DNA of 64,000 nucleotides from a bacterium. Lineage in GTDB: Bacteria; Elusimicrobiota; Elusimicrobia; Elusimicrobiales; UBA9959. Below, piece by piece: positions 24,301 to 32,150 of the stretch. The notes under the pieces are model-generated. The model did no database searches. It worked only from the letters and a program-made list of their open reading frames with translations, and was not told where the DNA came from. The stretch spans positions 141,744 to 205,743 of the forward strand of contig JAJYNO010000026.1 in the NCBI GenBank assembly GCA_021786295.1, written 5' to 3'. Each line of letters begins with the position of its first letter. The first letter of the stretch is position 1. Both the position numbers and the translations under genes were made by a program.

Positions 24301-25023
24301 GAACCCGTCGGTGGAGACCTGCAGCAGGTAGCGGGTCCAGGCCGGGTTGCCGTTGCCGTCCCAGAACACCGACATGCCGGTAGACCCGACCAGGGCGTAG
24401 TCCCCGGCGCCGGGCTGGTAGGGGAGCGTGATCGTCGACAGCGTCACGAAGCCGGAATCCTGCCCCCCGGCCCCCAGCGCCCTGACCCGCATGAAATAGG
24501 TGGAGTCGGGGTTCAGGCCGGTATAAAGGGCCGTCAGGCCGGTCCCGCTCGAAACGGAAGTAATTGCGAAGGCGTCGTCCATCGAAACCTCCGCCCAGTA
24601 CTGCGTGCCGGCCGCGTTATTGCCGGAGTTCCAGCCCAGCGTAAAGCCGGAAGGCCCCAGGCCCAGCACGGCCGCGCCCTGCGGCTCCTGAGGCGGCGTC
24701 AGCGTGGAGACAGGCACGGAGTAGGCGCTGTCCGGTTCGGTGGCGACCTTTACCGTGAAATAGTAGGTGGCGTTGGAAAAAAGACCGTAATAGCCGGTGG
24801 CCTGCTGGCCGAGAGCCAGGGCGGCGCTGGAGAAGAAGGTCGAGAAAGTGGGGTCTTGCGAGATGGCCGCCCACGGCGTCTCCGAGGACGGGGCGTCGAG
24901 CTGCCAAGACACGGAGGCCGAACCCGTGGAAGCGGACACGAACTGGACATTAGCCGGAACGGCGCCCATTGAGACCCCCGTAAAGATGCCGACAAGAAAG
25001 CCAACCCAAACGGCCAGTTTCAT
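21310..25023 (-). CDS. FnIII/Ig surface protein with FlgD-like (type A) sorting domain
   Basis: 1237 residues with a signal peptide (about 1-22, AVWVGFLVGIFTGVSMG). Four FnIII domains fill about 23-400 (repeated NATYYFTVKV, NTTFYFRAAAYGW and TLFYFRVRARD strands). Ig-like bacterial repeats follow to about 870, then another FnIII (PPDAVTAFAPSTG, TTYYLRMWVLDDGGNW) and a CnaB-like domain (IAGTVKTPAGTGVTGVIVDA). The last 95 residues are a sorting-type domain: VYAYPDPASAWVTFHV, VFSLDGRLVQKAEG, GVYFYTVRLADD and final RKFAVVR. It heads a four-gene run ending in PorV. A promoter with -10 box only 8 nt before the ATG suggests leaderless translation. Confidence 0.85.
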   Translation of the reverse strand: MKLAVWVGFLVGIFTGVSMGAVPANVQFVSASTGSASVSWQLDAPSSETPWAAISQDPTFSTFFSSAALALGQQATGYYGLFSNATYYFTVKVATEPDSAYSVPVSTLTPPQEPQGAAVLGLGPSGFTLGWNSGNNAAGTQYWAEVSMDDAFAITSVSSGTGLTALYTGLNPDSTYFMRVRALGAGGQDSGFVTLSTITLPYQPGAGDYALVGSTGMSVFWDGNGNPAWTRYLLQVSTDGFSSLDASTVTPGNYYEAGGLQPNTTFYFRAAAYGWGGAYSAFTAFGSTLTYAAAPADNPPDIGSPGPDSVPVQWSPNGNPGYTEYYVGVATSADFLGTDFGPRQWAAGPALTVTGLYPATLFYFRVRARDSAGRTSGWLYLGSAVTLSGADTVPPSVIDLQPGDDVWRGSVSGSYNVQFSDYGSLLARFQVLADTGPAFSGTAVSTWTDVVTGIDAAEYNTPWMLPPQVFTAIQQDVTTYVSVRVYDNAGNSTVYPDAFYVLRDTTQPTLADNAVSPQGWLSSDPGPVFDVEAADALSGLQQFLYSASAVPGAADGAILPWTSVPGFSPGPSYAAPWGVDFAALRDGVTNYISVRAVDAAGNARTYADAFKLLKNTLGPPVVITSPGGAWVSTVTAFSGTASPMVESSPPVGTQVSLRELAGGLYYDGASFSSASQVWLDASGTATWSYDASTVPFAQGTEYALTARARDSSGLLTASPYPSVTFQLDQQAPSVWVSTPLPAGSTVYSLDTVQGTAADSGPAGLYAVDIYVKSLADGKWWNFATDSWGGVPVASATAAGASWTFTPGSGLRGAVASGRSYFVAAVAEDAALPPNVTPFGAAGSTFTWVDTVPPDAVTAFAPSTGTSPGRIDLAWTFPGDDGGQLALTYGQYAVQYSTFAAAAFSTGTAQVLISTAMVQPGAYQSYTLSGLQPETTYYLRMWVLDDGGNWSGPSSLSSTLSGNRLNDTIAGTVKTPAGTGVTGVIVDAVNGDGVIAATSYTLDDGLGSFSLTPLPDGIYRVQATWVQDGFASAVAKDEVPMGYADADFVLSLDYQLASVSGVLSPASAAAGPRPSSSGGEAQLWRGTRMLARALPDLSGRFAIRNLIPGEYTLRVTDGGAWKTLDINLAPGQDLQLKPLGTLLDKASVYAYPDPASAWVTFHVQSGIFPARVKISVFSLDGRLVQKAEGEINSSAPYEYRWDFSGRAPASGVYFYTVRLADDLGGNSSEVTRKFAVVR

Positions 25024-25031
25024 CCGGGTAT

Positions 25032-25047
25032 ATTATAGTTAATAAAG
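25032..25047 (-). promoter_or_regulatory. Promoter of the FnIII-PrcB-FecR-PorV run
   Basis: On the minus strand CTTTATTAACTATAAT ends in a consensus -10 hexamer 8 nt before ATG 25023, with no Shine-Dalgarno sequence between. The identical 16-mer lies before the barrel gene at 57443-58174. No -35 consensus is seen. Confidence 0.6.
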
Positions 25048-25122
25048 GGACTCCGCCGTAAGGTGACGGCGTATACTTTTAGCGGAAGTTACATCCGGCC
25101 TGCCCCGCCGGCGAGGGCCGTC

Positions 25123-25761
25123 TCAATACCCCAGTTCCTCGTTGATCAGCATTACGAGGATATCGCTCGACCAGGGACGCTTCCAGAGCGTCGTCACCTG
25201 GTTGCAGATGCGCGAGGGCGAGGCGCAGTCCACGCAGCGGCCGGCCTTCACACAGGGATTGTCCTTGGCTAGGCGCAGGTTGTTGGCGATAGCGGCCACG
25301 TTGCGAGCCCGCCACAGGCCTTGCTGCTCGTCGCGCGCCAGCTTGTTGACGCCGGCGAGCAGAACTATCTTCCGCGGGCCGTAGATGACCGCCGCGCCCC
25401 GGTTGCCGTTGGAGTCCACGAACAGCAGTTTGCCGTCCAGCGTCACCGCCTGCGGGGACGCGAGGTAGATATCGGAGGCCTGCGCGGCCAGCCAGACGGC
25501 GCGCCGCTCCTCCGCGGGCATGCCGTGCGAGTGCGTGACGATGGTATTGCCCGCCTTCTCAAGCGCCGCGGGGAGCCCCAGCGAGGCGACGGTCATCGAG
25601 CCGCCCAGGCCTATCCTCTTCCCGGAGCCCGCGAGCCGGAGCAGAGCCGCGGCCGCCTCTGCTCCGGAGGCGTGGACCTCCGCCGAGAAGTTGTTAGCGC
25701 GCAGCGCCTTAGCCGTGTTCTCCAGCAACTTCATACCGAGTTCCACTATCCTGTCCTCCAT
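25123..25761 (-). CDS. LUD-domain (DUF162, lactate-utilisation-like) protein
   Basis: 212 residues from ATG 25761, preceded by GGAGGAG; the longer open frame upstream overlaps the pullulanase and is spurious. The LUD fold is marked by KRIGLGGSMTVASLGL, VTLDGKLLFVDSNGNRGAAV and KIVLLAGVNKLARD. Near the C-terminus a cysteine cluster, NPCVKAGRCVDCASPSRIC, is typical of a stand-alone LUD subfamily. LutC/LutB relatives take part in lactate oxidation, but no lutA or lutB is adjacent, so substrate is unknown. It follows the pullulanase stop by 26 bp on the same strand and is probably cotranscribed. Confidence 0.85.
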   Translation of the reverse strand: MEDRIVELGMKLLENTAKALRANNFSAEVHASGAEAAAALLRLAGSGKRIGLGGSMTVASLGLPAALEKAGNTIVTHSHGMPAEERRAVWLAAQASDIYLASPQAVTLDGKLLFVDSNGNRGAAVIYGPRKIVLLAGVNKLARDEQQGLWRARNVAAIANNLRLAKDNPCVKAGRCVDCASPSRICNQVTTLWKRPWSSDILVMLINEELGY

Positions 25762-25787
25762 GGTCTCCTCCGCTGCCTGAGCCGGCC

Positions 25788-28277
25788 TCACCGGGAGCGC
25801 AGCACCTCCAGCGTCAGCGGCGCGACTGAAACGTAGCCGGAGACCGGTTTGCCGGGCTCCTTCGCCAGGCCGGAGGCGTCGAAGGCCCTGACCCAGCCGC
25901 CGGACGGCAGCACGAACCTGCGCGCGTCCCTCTCGGGGTTGATAAGCACGACGATGCGCTTCCAGCTGTCTCCGACCTTGTCGCCGTAGAGTTCGTAGGC
26001 GATGGCCGGCTGGTTCACCCGCAGCCCCAGTTGCTCGTAGAACTTCAGGTAGTCGCGGACCTGCTCCCCGGTCCTCATGCGGAAGGCCGGGTGGGCCTTG
26101 CGCATGGCTATCAGGTCGCGGTAGTACTCGAAGACGGCGTAGTTCTTCTTCTTGAGGTCCCAGTCCAGCTCGTTGACCGAATCGGGCAGGTTGTAGGAAT
26201 TGTCCTGCCCTCCCTTGGTCCGCAGGAACTCCTCGCCGGCGTGCAGGAACGGTATGCCCTGCGAGGTAAGCACTATGGCGTTGGCAAGCTTGTCCATGGC
26301 CACCTTGCTCGCGTAGGGCGCGTCGGGGACCGACAGGTCGATGCGGTCCCACAGCGTGTTGTTGTCGTGGCAGGAGACGTAGTTCATCGTCTCCAGCGGT
26401 CCGTCGGTGAAATCGTCCACCGCGCCGCGGATGCCGCGCATCACGCCCTCGCGGTTCCTGGCGGCCTCCACGTAGCCCAGGTCCTTCAGGGAGAACACGC
26501 TGCCCTTTATCGCGTCGCGGAAGCCGTCGTTGAACACGGCGAAGCCGAGCCCGCGCTGGCTGCCCTTCGCCACCCCGCTGACCGGGGAGTCGCCGGCCTT
26601 CCAAGGCTCGCCGTAGACGATGACGCCCGGCTCGGCCTTCTCCAGCGCGGCCATGACGCCGGCCGCGGTCGTTGTGTCCATCAGGCCCATCAGATCGAAG
26701 CGGAAGCCGTCCACTTTGTAGTCGCGCACCCAGTGCAGCAGGCTGTCGACGATGAACTTGCGCGCCATAGGCGCCTCGGTCTTGAACTCGTTGCCGCAGC
26801 CGGAGCCGTTGTAGTACGTGCCGTCGGGTTTCACGCGGTAGTAGTAGTCCGGCGCGGCCGCGTTGAAGTTGTAGGTTTTGGCGGGCGTTTCGGCGGTGTG
26901 GTTATACACGACGTCCATGATCACCTTCAGGCCCTTGCGGTGGAACGCGTCTATCATCTCCTTCAGTTCGCGCACGCGAGAGCCGTTCAGCGGGTCCGTG
27001 GAGTAGGAGCCCTCCGGCGAGTTGTAGTTGACCGGCATGTAGCCCCAGTTGTAGGCAGTCGTGCTGTCCCCGTTCTCGAAGTCCTGCACTGGCAGTATGT
27101 GCACGGCGTTGACGCCCAGTTCCTTCATGTGGTCCAGGCCGGTCTCTATGTCCGGGAACTCGGTGTCGCGCGTGCCGGATTCGGCCGCTCCGAGGTATTT
27201 GCCCTTCAGCTTCACTCCGGAATGAGGGTCCATGGTGAGGTCGCGCAGATGCACCTCGTACACTATCGCCTCCGAGCGGTCGAAGACGGGGCCGGCGGAG
27301 ACCGGCGTCGTGTCCCGCAGCACCAGCGCGCGCCCGTCGTCGGCGGTGACGCAGGCGGCGTAAGGGTCCAGCCCCTCGCGGACTTTCCCGTCCTCCTCCG
27401 TCCTGATGCGGTAGGACTTGCCTTCCAGGGAAAACCCGAAGTCCTTCGCCCAGACGCCGTGCCCCTCCGGGGACAGTTCGTAGACTGCGGGCCGCGTAGA
27501 CGCGGCGTCGTCGTACACCAGCATCTCCGCCTTGGCCGCGTACGGGGCGAACAGGCGGAAGACCGGCCTGGCCGGGTCGCCGGAAAGGCCCATTTTCTCC
27601 GTCGTATAGAAGTAGGGGCCGTAGACGACGTCCCCCAGTCTCAGCGTCACCGGCCCGTAGTCGGCGGAGCGCAGGGCGTACTCCCCCCTGTTGACGGCCA
27701 TGTAGGGCGGGTCGAAGTCCTTGAAGACGAAGCGCGCCGCGCGGGAACGCTCCCCCCCCAGCGGCTCGGCGGAGAGCGGCTTCAGCGTCTCCGTTCCGCG
27801 CTCGAGGACGAAGTTCTGCGACTCCAGGAACGCGCGGCCGACCGGGCGCGTGAAGGCGGCGCGCACGACTCCCGGCGCGTCCAGCCAGGCCCCGGTGACG
27901 TCCGTGGAGACCGCCGGCGGGGAGTCGTAGACCTTCGGGTCTCCCTCCAGCAGGTAGACTTCGCCCGGCCGCGCGGAAGGCATCACCCGGTCCGGAGCGT
28001 CCTTGTCCTCCCAGTCGCCCTTCCTGGGCAGGAAGCCGGCCGCCCTGCCGGAAAGGCCGGACGAGTCCAGGTCCAGTTCGAAGAACGTCCCGAACGCGTC
28101 CTCTCCGGCCGGGCGCAGCTCGAAGCCGGGCTTCTTGTCCGACTCGTCCCAGACCCAGAGGTTCCAGCCGGCGTAGGACTTGTCCAGCCGGTTGTAGTGG
28201 ACGATCAGGTTATCGGCGGCGTAAGCCCGGAGCGGCATAAGCAAAGCCCCCATCATAAGGATTTTAAGTCTTTTCAT
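25788..28277 (-). CDS. pulA: Secreted type I pullulanase (GH13)
   Basis: 829 residues. Signal peptide about 1-20 (MMGALLMPLRAYA). A CBM41/PUD starch-binding domain (about 22-118: IVHYNRLDKSYAGWNLWVWD) is followed by a CBM48-type N-terminal domain and a GH13 barrel. The pullulanase hallmark YNWGYMPVNYNSPEGSY lies near 405-425. Catalytic residues are visible: nucleophile Asp in GFRFDLMG (about 526), acid/base Glu in VIVYGEPW (about 557) and Asp in CHDNNTLWDR (about 640). It would cleave alpha-1,6 links in pullulan or glycogen-type glucans outside the cytoplasm. Followed by the LUD gene; divergent from the DUF4015 hydrolase. Confidence 0.93.
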   Translation of the reverse strand: MKRLKILMMGALLMPLRAYAADNLIVHYNRLDKSYAGWNLWVWDESDKKPGFELRPAGEDAFGTFFELDLDSSGLSGRAAGFLPRKGDWEDKDAPDRVMPSARPGEVYLLEGDPKVYDSPPAVSTDVTGAWLDAPGVVRAAFTRPVGRAFLESQNFVLERGTETLKPLSAEPLGGERSRAARFVFKDFDPPYMAVNRGEYALRSADYGPVTLRLGDVVYGPYFYTTEKMGLSGDPARPVFRLFAPYAAKAEMLVYDDAASTRPAVYELSPEGHGVWAKDFGFSLEGKSYRIRTEEDGKVREGLDPYAACVTADDGRALVLRDTTPVSAGPVFDRSEAIVYEVHLRDLTMDPHSGVKLKGKYLGAAESGTRDTEFPDIETGLDHMKELGVNAVHILPVQDFENGDSTTAYNWGYMPVNYNSPEGSYSTDPLNGSRVRELKEMIDAFHRKGLKVIMDVVYNHTAETPAKTYNFNAAAPDYYYRVKPDGTYYNGSGCGNEFKTEAPMARKFIVDSLLHWVRDYKVDGFRFDLMGLMDTTTAAGVMAALEKAEPGVIVYGEPWKAGDSPVSGVAKGSQRGLGFAVFNDGFRDAIKGSVFSLKDLGYVEAARNREGVMRGIRGAVDDFTDGPLETMNYVSCHDNNTLWDRIDLSVPDAPYASKVAMDKLANAIVLTSQGIPFLHAGEEFLRTKGGQDNSYNLPDSVNELDWDLKKKNYAVFEYYRDLIAMRKAHPAFRMRTGEQVRDYLKFYEQLGLRVNQPAIAYELYGDKVGDSWKRIVVLINPERDARRFVLPSGGWVRAFDASGLAKEPGKPVSGYVSVAPLTLEVLRSR

Positions 28278-28307
28278 TATCAGCCCCTGTTGCTGTCCAG
28301 TAAATTG

Positions 28308-28313
28308 TAAAAT
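28308..28313 (+). promoter_or_regulatory. Candidate -10 box, DUF4015 gene
   Basis: TAAAAT, preceded directly by TG, ends 8 nt before ATG 28322 and no Shine-Dalgarno sequence lies between, consistent with a leaderless mRNA. Confidence 0.45.
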
Positions 28314-28321
28314 ATCTGCCT

Positions 28322-29485
28322 ATGCTGATTACAGCGCTTTCTTTGCTCCTCGCCGCTCAGCCCGGCGCTGCCGCCCCCGCGGCCCGGACGTCCACCGCCC
28401 CGGCCGTGGCGATCTCGACTTCCGCCATCCTCAAGCTCACCGAGGAGAGCCCCCGCGTGCGCGGCATACACATCACCTCCTGGGCCGCAGGCTCCGCCAG
28501 GGAGCGAGAGCGGTTAATGGAGCATATCTCCGGCACGGTAATAAACACTGTGGTGATCGCGGTGAAGGAGACCGACGGCCACGTCTATATTCCAGGAGTC
28601 AAAAAGGCCGAAGAATACGGCTCCTACATGGGCGCCATCCAGAAGCCGGAGGAGATGCTCAGGGATTTCAAGGGAGAGGGCCTCTACACCGTCGCCAGGA
28701 TAGTGGTCTTCAAGGACCAGGTCCTTCCGAAGAGGCGCCCCGACCTGGCCGTCAGGACACCCGGGGGCGGCCTTTGGAAAAGCCATAACGGAGCCACCTG
28801 GCTGGACCCGTACAACAGGAAGGTCTGGGACTACACGCTCGACATAGCCGAGCGCTGCGCGCAGCTCGGTTTCGACGAGATACAGTTCGACTACCTGCGC
28901 TATCCCTCCGAGGGGGACACCAGGCTCTGCCGCTACTCCAAGCCGCACACCCCGGCCACGGCCATCAGGAACCTCGGCGAGTTCCTGGCCTACGCCCACA
29001 AGCGGCTGGCGGGCTACAAGGTAAAGGTCTCCGCCGACGTGTTCGGTCTGACCACCTCGGCCAAGACGGACATGGGGATAGGCCAGGACCTGGCCACTCT
29101 CGCCTCCGGCGCGGATTATATCTACCCTATGATGTACCCCTCGCATTACGCCCCCGGGGAATACCATCTGAAGAACCCGAACGCCGCCCCTTACGCCGTC
29201 ATAGACCACGGTCTCAAGGACGCGCTGCGCAGGCTGGGGCCGCACTACGCGCGCCTGCGCCCTTACCTGCAGGACTTCTCGCTTTTCGGAGTTCACTACG
29301 GGCCGGAGCAGGTGCGCGCGCAGATCATAGCCGCGCGCCGCAACATGCTGAACAGCTGGGTGCTGTGGAACCCGGCGAACAAGTACACCTGGTCCGCGCT
29401 TACCCCCCACTCCTACCGCGCCTTCGTGGACCCTCAGTTCCCCTACGACTGGCACGAGATCAAGCCGGCCGCCAGGACCCGATAA
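28322..29485 (+). CDS. Putative glycoside hydrolase (DUF4015 family), exported
   Basis: 387 residues. A hydrophobic signal sequence (MLITALSLLLAAQPGAAAPA) leads to a TIM-barrel domain of the DUF4015 family: VRGIHITSWAAGS, NTVVIAVKETDGHVYI, YTVARIVVFKD, WLDPYNRKVWDYTLDIAERC, FDEIQFDYLRYPSEG and YIYPMMYPSHYAPG. The acidic residues of DEIQFDYLRYP sit where retaining GH enzymes keep catalytic groups. Substrate not known. It is divergent from the pullulanase with only 44 bp between the starts, so the two may share control of carbohydrate degradation. The gene stops just before the convergent phosphopentomutase. Confidence 0.85.
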   Translation: MLITALSLLLAAQPGAAAPAARTSTAPAVAISTSAILKLTEESPRVRGIHITSWAAGSARERERLMEHISGTVINTVVIAVKETDGHVYIPGVKKAEEYGSYMGAIQKPEEMLRDFKGEGLYTVARIVVFKDQVLPKRRPDLAVRTPGGGLWKSHNGATWLDPYNRKVWDYTLDIAERCAQLGFDEIQFDYLRYPSEGDTRLCRYSKPHTPATAIRNLGEFLAYAHKRLAGYKVKVSADVFGLTTSAKTDMGIGQDLATLASGADYIYPMMYPSHYAPGEYHLKNPNAAPYAVIDHGLKDALRRLGPHYARLRPYLQDFSLFGVHYGPEQVRAQIIAARRNMLNSWVLWNPANKYTWSALTPHSYRAFVDPQFPYDWHEIKPAARTR

Positions 29486-29492
29486 GCGCCGA

Positions 29493-29523
29493 GACCGCGT
29501 CCGCCCTGCGGACGGGCGCGGTC
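29493..29523. terminator. Possible hairpin terminator between convergent genes
   Basis: GACCGCG (29493-29499) pairs with CGCGGTC (29517-29523); TCCG and CGGA extend the stem with a bulge. AGCTTTT follows on the plus strand. It overlaps the stop of the phosphopentomutase gene, so the call is tentative. Confidence 0.4.
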
Positions 29524-30748
29524 AGCTTTTAACTATCTTGCGGTACTCGTCCCGCACCCCGAAATACTGGGCGAGGACGCTCCCTATGTCGGTAAGACCA
29601 GGCAGCAGGCCGGTCTTCAGGCCGCCGAGCCCCGCGCCGTAACCCTTGCGCCAGGCCAGAAAGGGGAGAGGCTCGTTGTTGTGGTAGCCGTAATCCTCCC
29701 TGTGCAGCATGCCGTGGTCCGCCGTTATCATCAGCAGGTCCCCGTTGGCCATGTTCCTCTCCAGCAGCGGCAGGCAGCGGTCTATCTCCTGGATGGACTT
29801 CAGCCCCCCCTCTATCTCTCGCGTGTGGCCGTAGACGCTGTCGGTGTCGACCAGGTTCGTGAAAACGAAGGTTCCTCTGGGGCGGTAGACCGCGCGCGCG
29901 GCCTGCAGGGCGTTCACGGTGCCCTGCAGCGAGAAAGGGTTGGTGTCCTTCTTCTTCGGGTGCACGAAGCGCAGCTTCAGCGCCGGGTCCAGATAGACCT
30001 CGCTGTGCAGCTTTATCTTGGCGTGGTACGAGGTGTTGACCAGGTCGCTGGTCTTGCCGACCGCCACCGTCCAGACTGCGGCGTCGTGCAGCACGTCCAC
30101 CAGCGTGCGCTGGCCGATAGGCAGCACGGCGTCGTGGCGGTTGGAGGTGCGGATGAGCTCACCCTGCGCGTTCCTGACGTAGGGGCGCGCTATCGCGCGG
30201 GTTATCGGGATCCCCATCTCCATGCCCAGCGAGAACGCCGCCTCCGCGATGCGGTGCTGCTCGGCCACCGGGATGACCGCCTCGTTCATCGCCAGCTGTA
30301 TCAGCGGGTCGCATTTGCTGGCGTAGACTATGGGCCGGCCGGTGCGCTCGTGCTCCGCGGCGTTGAGCTCTATGGCCTCCATGCCGCCGGCCATCCTGTT
30401 GAAGAAGGTCTTGCGGCCGATGCGCCGCTCCAGCTCGTCGAGATACTTCCGGCCGAAGCCGTCAGGGAAGAGGTCGTACGTGCGGTGGTCTATCACGCCC
30501 ATCATCTCGCGGTGGCCCACCAGGCTGTCGGCCGTGGCCGAAACCTGGACCACGCGCGCCGCGTAGGCGTCTCCCGAGGCCCTGCCGAAGCGCTTCCGGA
30601 ACTCGGGACGGACTATCCCGCCCAGGCCGAGGCGGCTCAGGTTCGGAAAGCGGACCTTGCCGGGATACTTGGAAAGCAGGTACTCAAGGGTGGTAAGCCC
30701 CACCGCGTCTATCACCATCAGCAGCGCTGTCCTCTGTTCGCGTTTCAT
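29522..30748 (-). CDS. deoB: Phosphopentomutase (DeoB-like, alkaline phosphatase superfamily)
   Basis: 408 residues, matching DeoB length. Metal-site motifs line up with DeoB: VIDAVG near the N-terminus, SATADSLVGHREMMGV (the phosphorylated Thr region of DeoB, here with Ala-Asp-Ser), FTNLVDTDSVYGHTRE and LLMITADHGMLHREDYGYHNNEPLPFL. The enzyme interconverts (deoxy)ribose-1- and -5-phosphate in nucleoside catabolism. A nucleoside transporter of the CNT family lies at 40072-41310. The variant sequence around the phospho-acceptor leaves a related phosphomutase or metalloenzyme possible. It follows the thioredoxin-like gene by 34 bp on the same strand. Confidence 0.8.
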   Translation of the reverse strand: MKREQRTALLMVIDAVGLTTLEYLLSKYPGKVRFPNLSRLGLGGIVRPEFRKRFGRASGDAYAARVVQVSATADSLVGHREMMGVIDHRTYDLFPDGFGRKYLDELERRIGRKTFFNRMAGGMEAIELNAAEHERTGRPIVYASKCDPLIQLAMNEAVIPVAEQHRIAEAAFSLGMEMGIPITRAIARPYVRNAQGELIRTSNRHDAVLPIGQRTLVDVLHDAAVWTVAVGKTSDLVNTSYHAKIKLHSEVYLDPALKLRFVHPKKKDTNPFSLQGTVNALQAARAVYRPRGTFVFTNLVDTDSVYGHTREIEGGLKSIQEIDRCLPLLERNMANGDLLMITADHGMLHREDYGYHNNEPLPFLAWRKGYGAGLGGLKTGLLPGLTDIGSVLAQYFGVRDEYRKIVKS

Positions 30749-30782
30749 GCTCTCTCCTTGAAGGTCGCCTCCGCCGTGCGTT

Positions 30783-31424
30783 TCAGGCCGCTGCGTCCAG
30801 GACGGCCTTCAGCATGGCCGGCTCCGGCTGCAGGCCGACGAGGGTTATGCTGTCGTTGACCACGATCTGCGGCACGCCGGAGACGTTGTACCTGTCAGCC
30901 AGCTGAGGGAACTCCGACGATTCCACCATCTCGGCGGTTATCTGCGGCGAGACCAGCGCGAACTTGTGCGCCATCACCACGGCCCCGGGGCAGTACGGGC
31001 AGGAGGGCGTGACGAAGACCTTTATGTTCACCGGCTTGGCCACCCCGCCCAGCGCGGTCACTGTCTCAGGCTGCAGGTCCTGCGAGGCCGAAACGGAGTT
31101 CTTCAGCGCTTCCAGCAGGGAGACGAACTCGTACCCGGCGGGGATGCCGTAGAAGCGCACTCGCGAGCCGTTGGCCCCCTCTATAACTGCGGCGGGGGTC
31201 TTGTCTATGCCGTAGGCCGAGGCCTTTTCGGTGTCGGTGACCCTGTTGTATACCTCCAGCTTCACTTTTGGGGAGAGCGAGGCGAGTTCCTTGTAGAGCT
31301 CCTCGGTCGGGCCGCAGGTCTCGCAGAGCATCGTTTCCTTGAAATAGACTATCTTGACCTCTCCGGCCAGTTCGGAAAGCCTCTTTTTAACCTCGTCCGC
31401 GGTCTGCTGGTCCATGAAAGACAT
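30783..31424 (-). CDS. Two-domain thioredoxin-like protein disulfide oxidoreductase
   Basis: 213 residues made of two thioredoxin folds, as in the PDO/AhpF N-terminal-type proteins. Domain 1 (about 20-115) has KIVYFKETMLCETCGPTEEL, a CxxC (CETC). Domain 2 (about 130-213) has IKVFVTPSCPYCPGAV with CPYC and the cis-proline loop NVSGVPQIVVND. No signal peptide, so cytosolic. Redox partner unknown; no thioredoxin reductase gene is adjacent. Upstream of deoB and probably cotranscribed with it. Confidence 0.87.
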   Translation of the reverse strand: MSFMDQQTADEVKKRLSELAGEVKIVYFKETMLCETCGPTEELYKELASLSPKVKLEVYNRVTDTEKASAYGIDKTPAAVIEGANGSRVRFYGIPAGYEFVSLLEALKNSVSASQDLQPETVTALGGVAKPVNIKVFVTPSCPYCPGAVVMAHKFALVSPQITAEMVESSEFPQLADRYNVSGVPQIVVNDSITLVGLQPEPAMLKAVLDAAA

Positions 31425-31489
31425 AGTAGCGCCTCCTTTTCCTCCATCCGTTTTAGATGCCGGCCCGGAATGAAAGTTTCGTCCGGCCT

Positions 31490-31495
31490 ATTATA
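31490..31495 (-). promoter_or_regulatory. Candidate -10 box, thioredoxin-like gene
   Basis: Minus-strand TATAAT sits at the very end of the rluA-family gene, about 65 nt before ATG 31424. It stands out in GC-rich DNA; no -35 was identified. Confidence 0.4.
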
Positions 31496-32150
31496 GCACC
31501 TTCAGCACGCCCAGGAAATCCGGCGGCGGGTCCGCCTCGAAAGAGAGCTGCCGGCCGCCCATGTCCTTGAACTTCAGCTTCCACGCGTGCAGCATCAGCC
31601 GGGGATATTTCGCCTGTCTGGCGCTGTCCCCGTAAAGCGCGTCCCCGATGACCGGATGGCCTATGGAATACAGGTGCGCCCGTATCTGGTGCCTGCGGCC
31701 TGTCAGGATGGAGACCTCCAGCACGGCTGCGCCTCGCAGCTGCTCCAGCACGGCGTAGCGCGTCACCGAGGGCTTGCCGTCGAAGGCCACCGACACCCGG
31801 CCCGAACCGCGCTGCTTGAGCGGCTTGTCTATCTCCCCCCGCTTTTCCTCCATCCGCCCCTCGGCCGCCACCAGGTACCTCTTCTCCACCTCGCGCGTCT
31901 CGAAAAGCCCGGAATAGTAGCGGTGGGCCTCCGGAGTGCGCGCGAAGAGTATCAGGCCGCTGGCGTCCCTGTCCAGCCGGTGGGTCACGAAGACCCGGCC
32001 GAAGCGCTGGTGCAGCAGACCGACCAGGTGCTTCTCTCCCGCCAGGCCTCCCCGGGCCGGCATGGTCAGCAGGCCCGAGGGCTTGTTGACCACCAGCAGC
32101 TCCGGCGTTTCCCTGACCACCTCGATATCCTCTGGTTTCATTTGTTTCAT
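31491..32150 (-). CDS. RluA-family RNA pseudouridine synthase
   Basis: 219 residues, a short member without an S4 domain. Family motifs: VVNKPSGLLTMPA, the catalytic HRLDRDASGLILFAR with its Asp, KRYLVAAEG, the strand YAVLEQLRGAAVLEV and TGRRHQIRAHLYSIGHPVIGD. It isomerises uridine to pseudouridine in rRNA or tRNA; the target site cannot be read from sequence. Its start overlaps the stop of the upstream MFS gene by 4 bp, so the two are coupled although functionally unrelated. Confidence 0.92.
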   Translation of the reverse strand: MKQMKPEDIEVVRETPELLVVNKPSGLLTMPARGGLAGEKHLVGLLHQRFGRVFVTHRLDRDASGLILFARTPEAHRYYSGLFETREVEKRYLVAAEGRMEEKRGEIDKPLKQRGSGRVSVAFDGKPSVTRYAVLEQLRGAAVLEVSILTGRRHQIRAHLYSIGHPVIGDALYGDSARQAKYPRLMLHAWKLKFKDMGGRQLSFEADPPPDFLGVLKVL

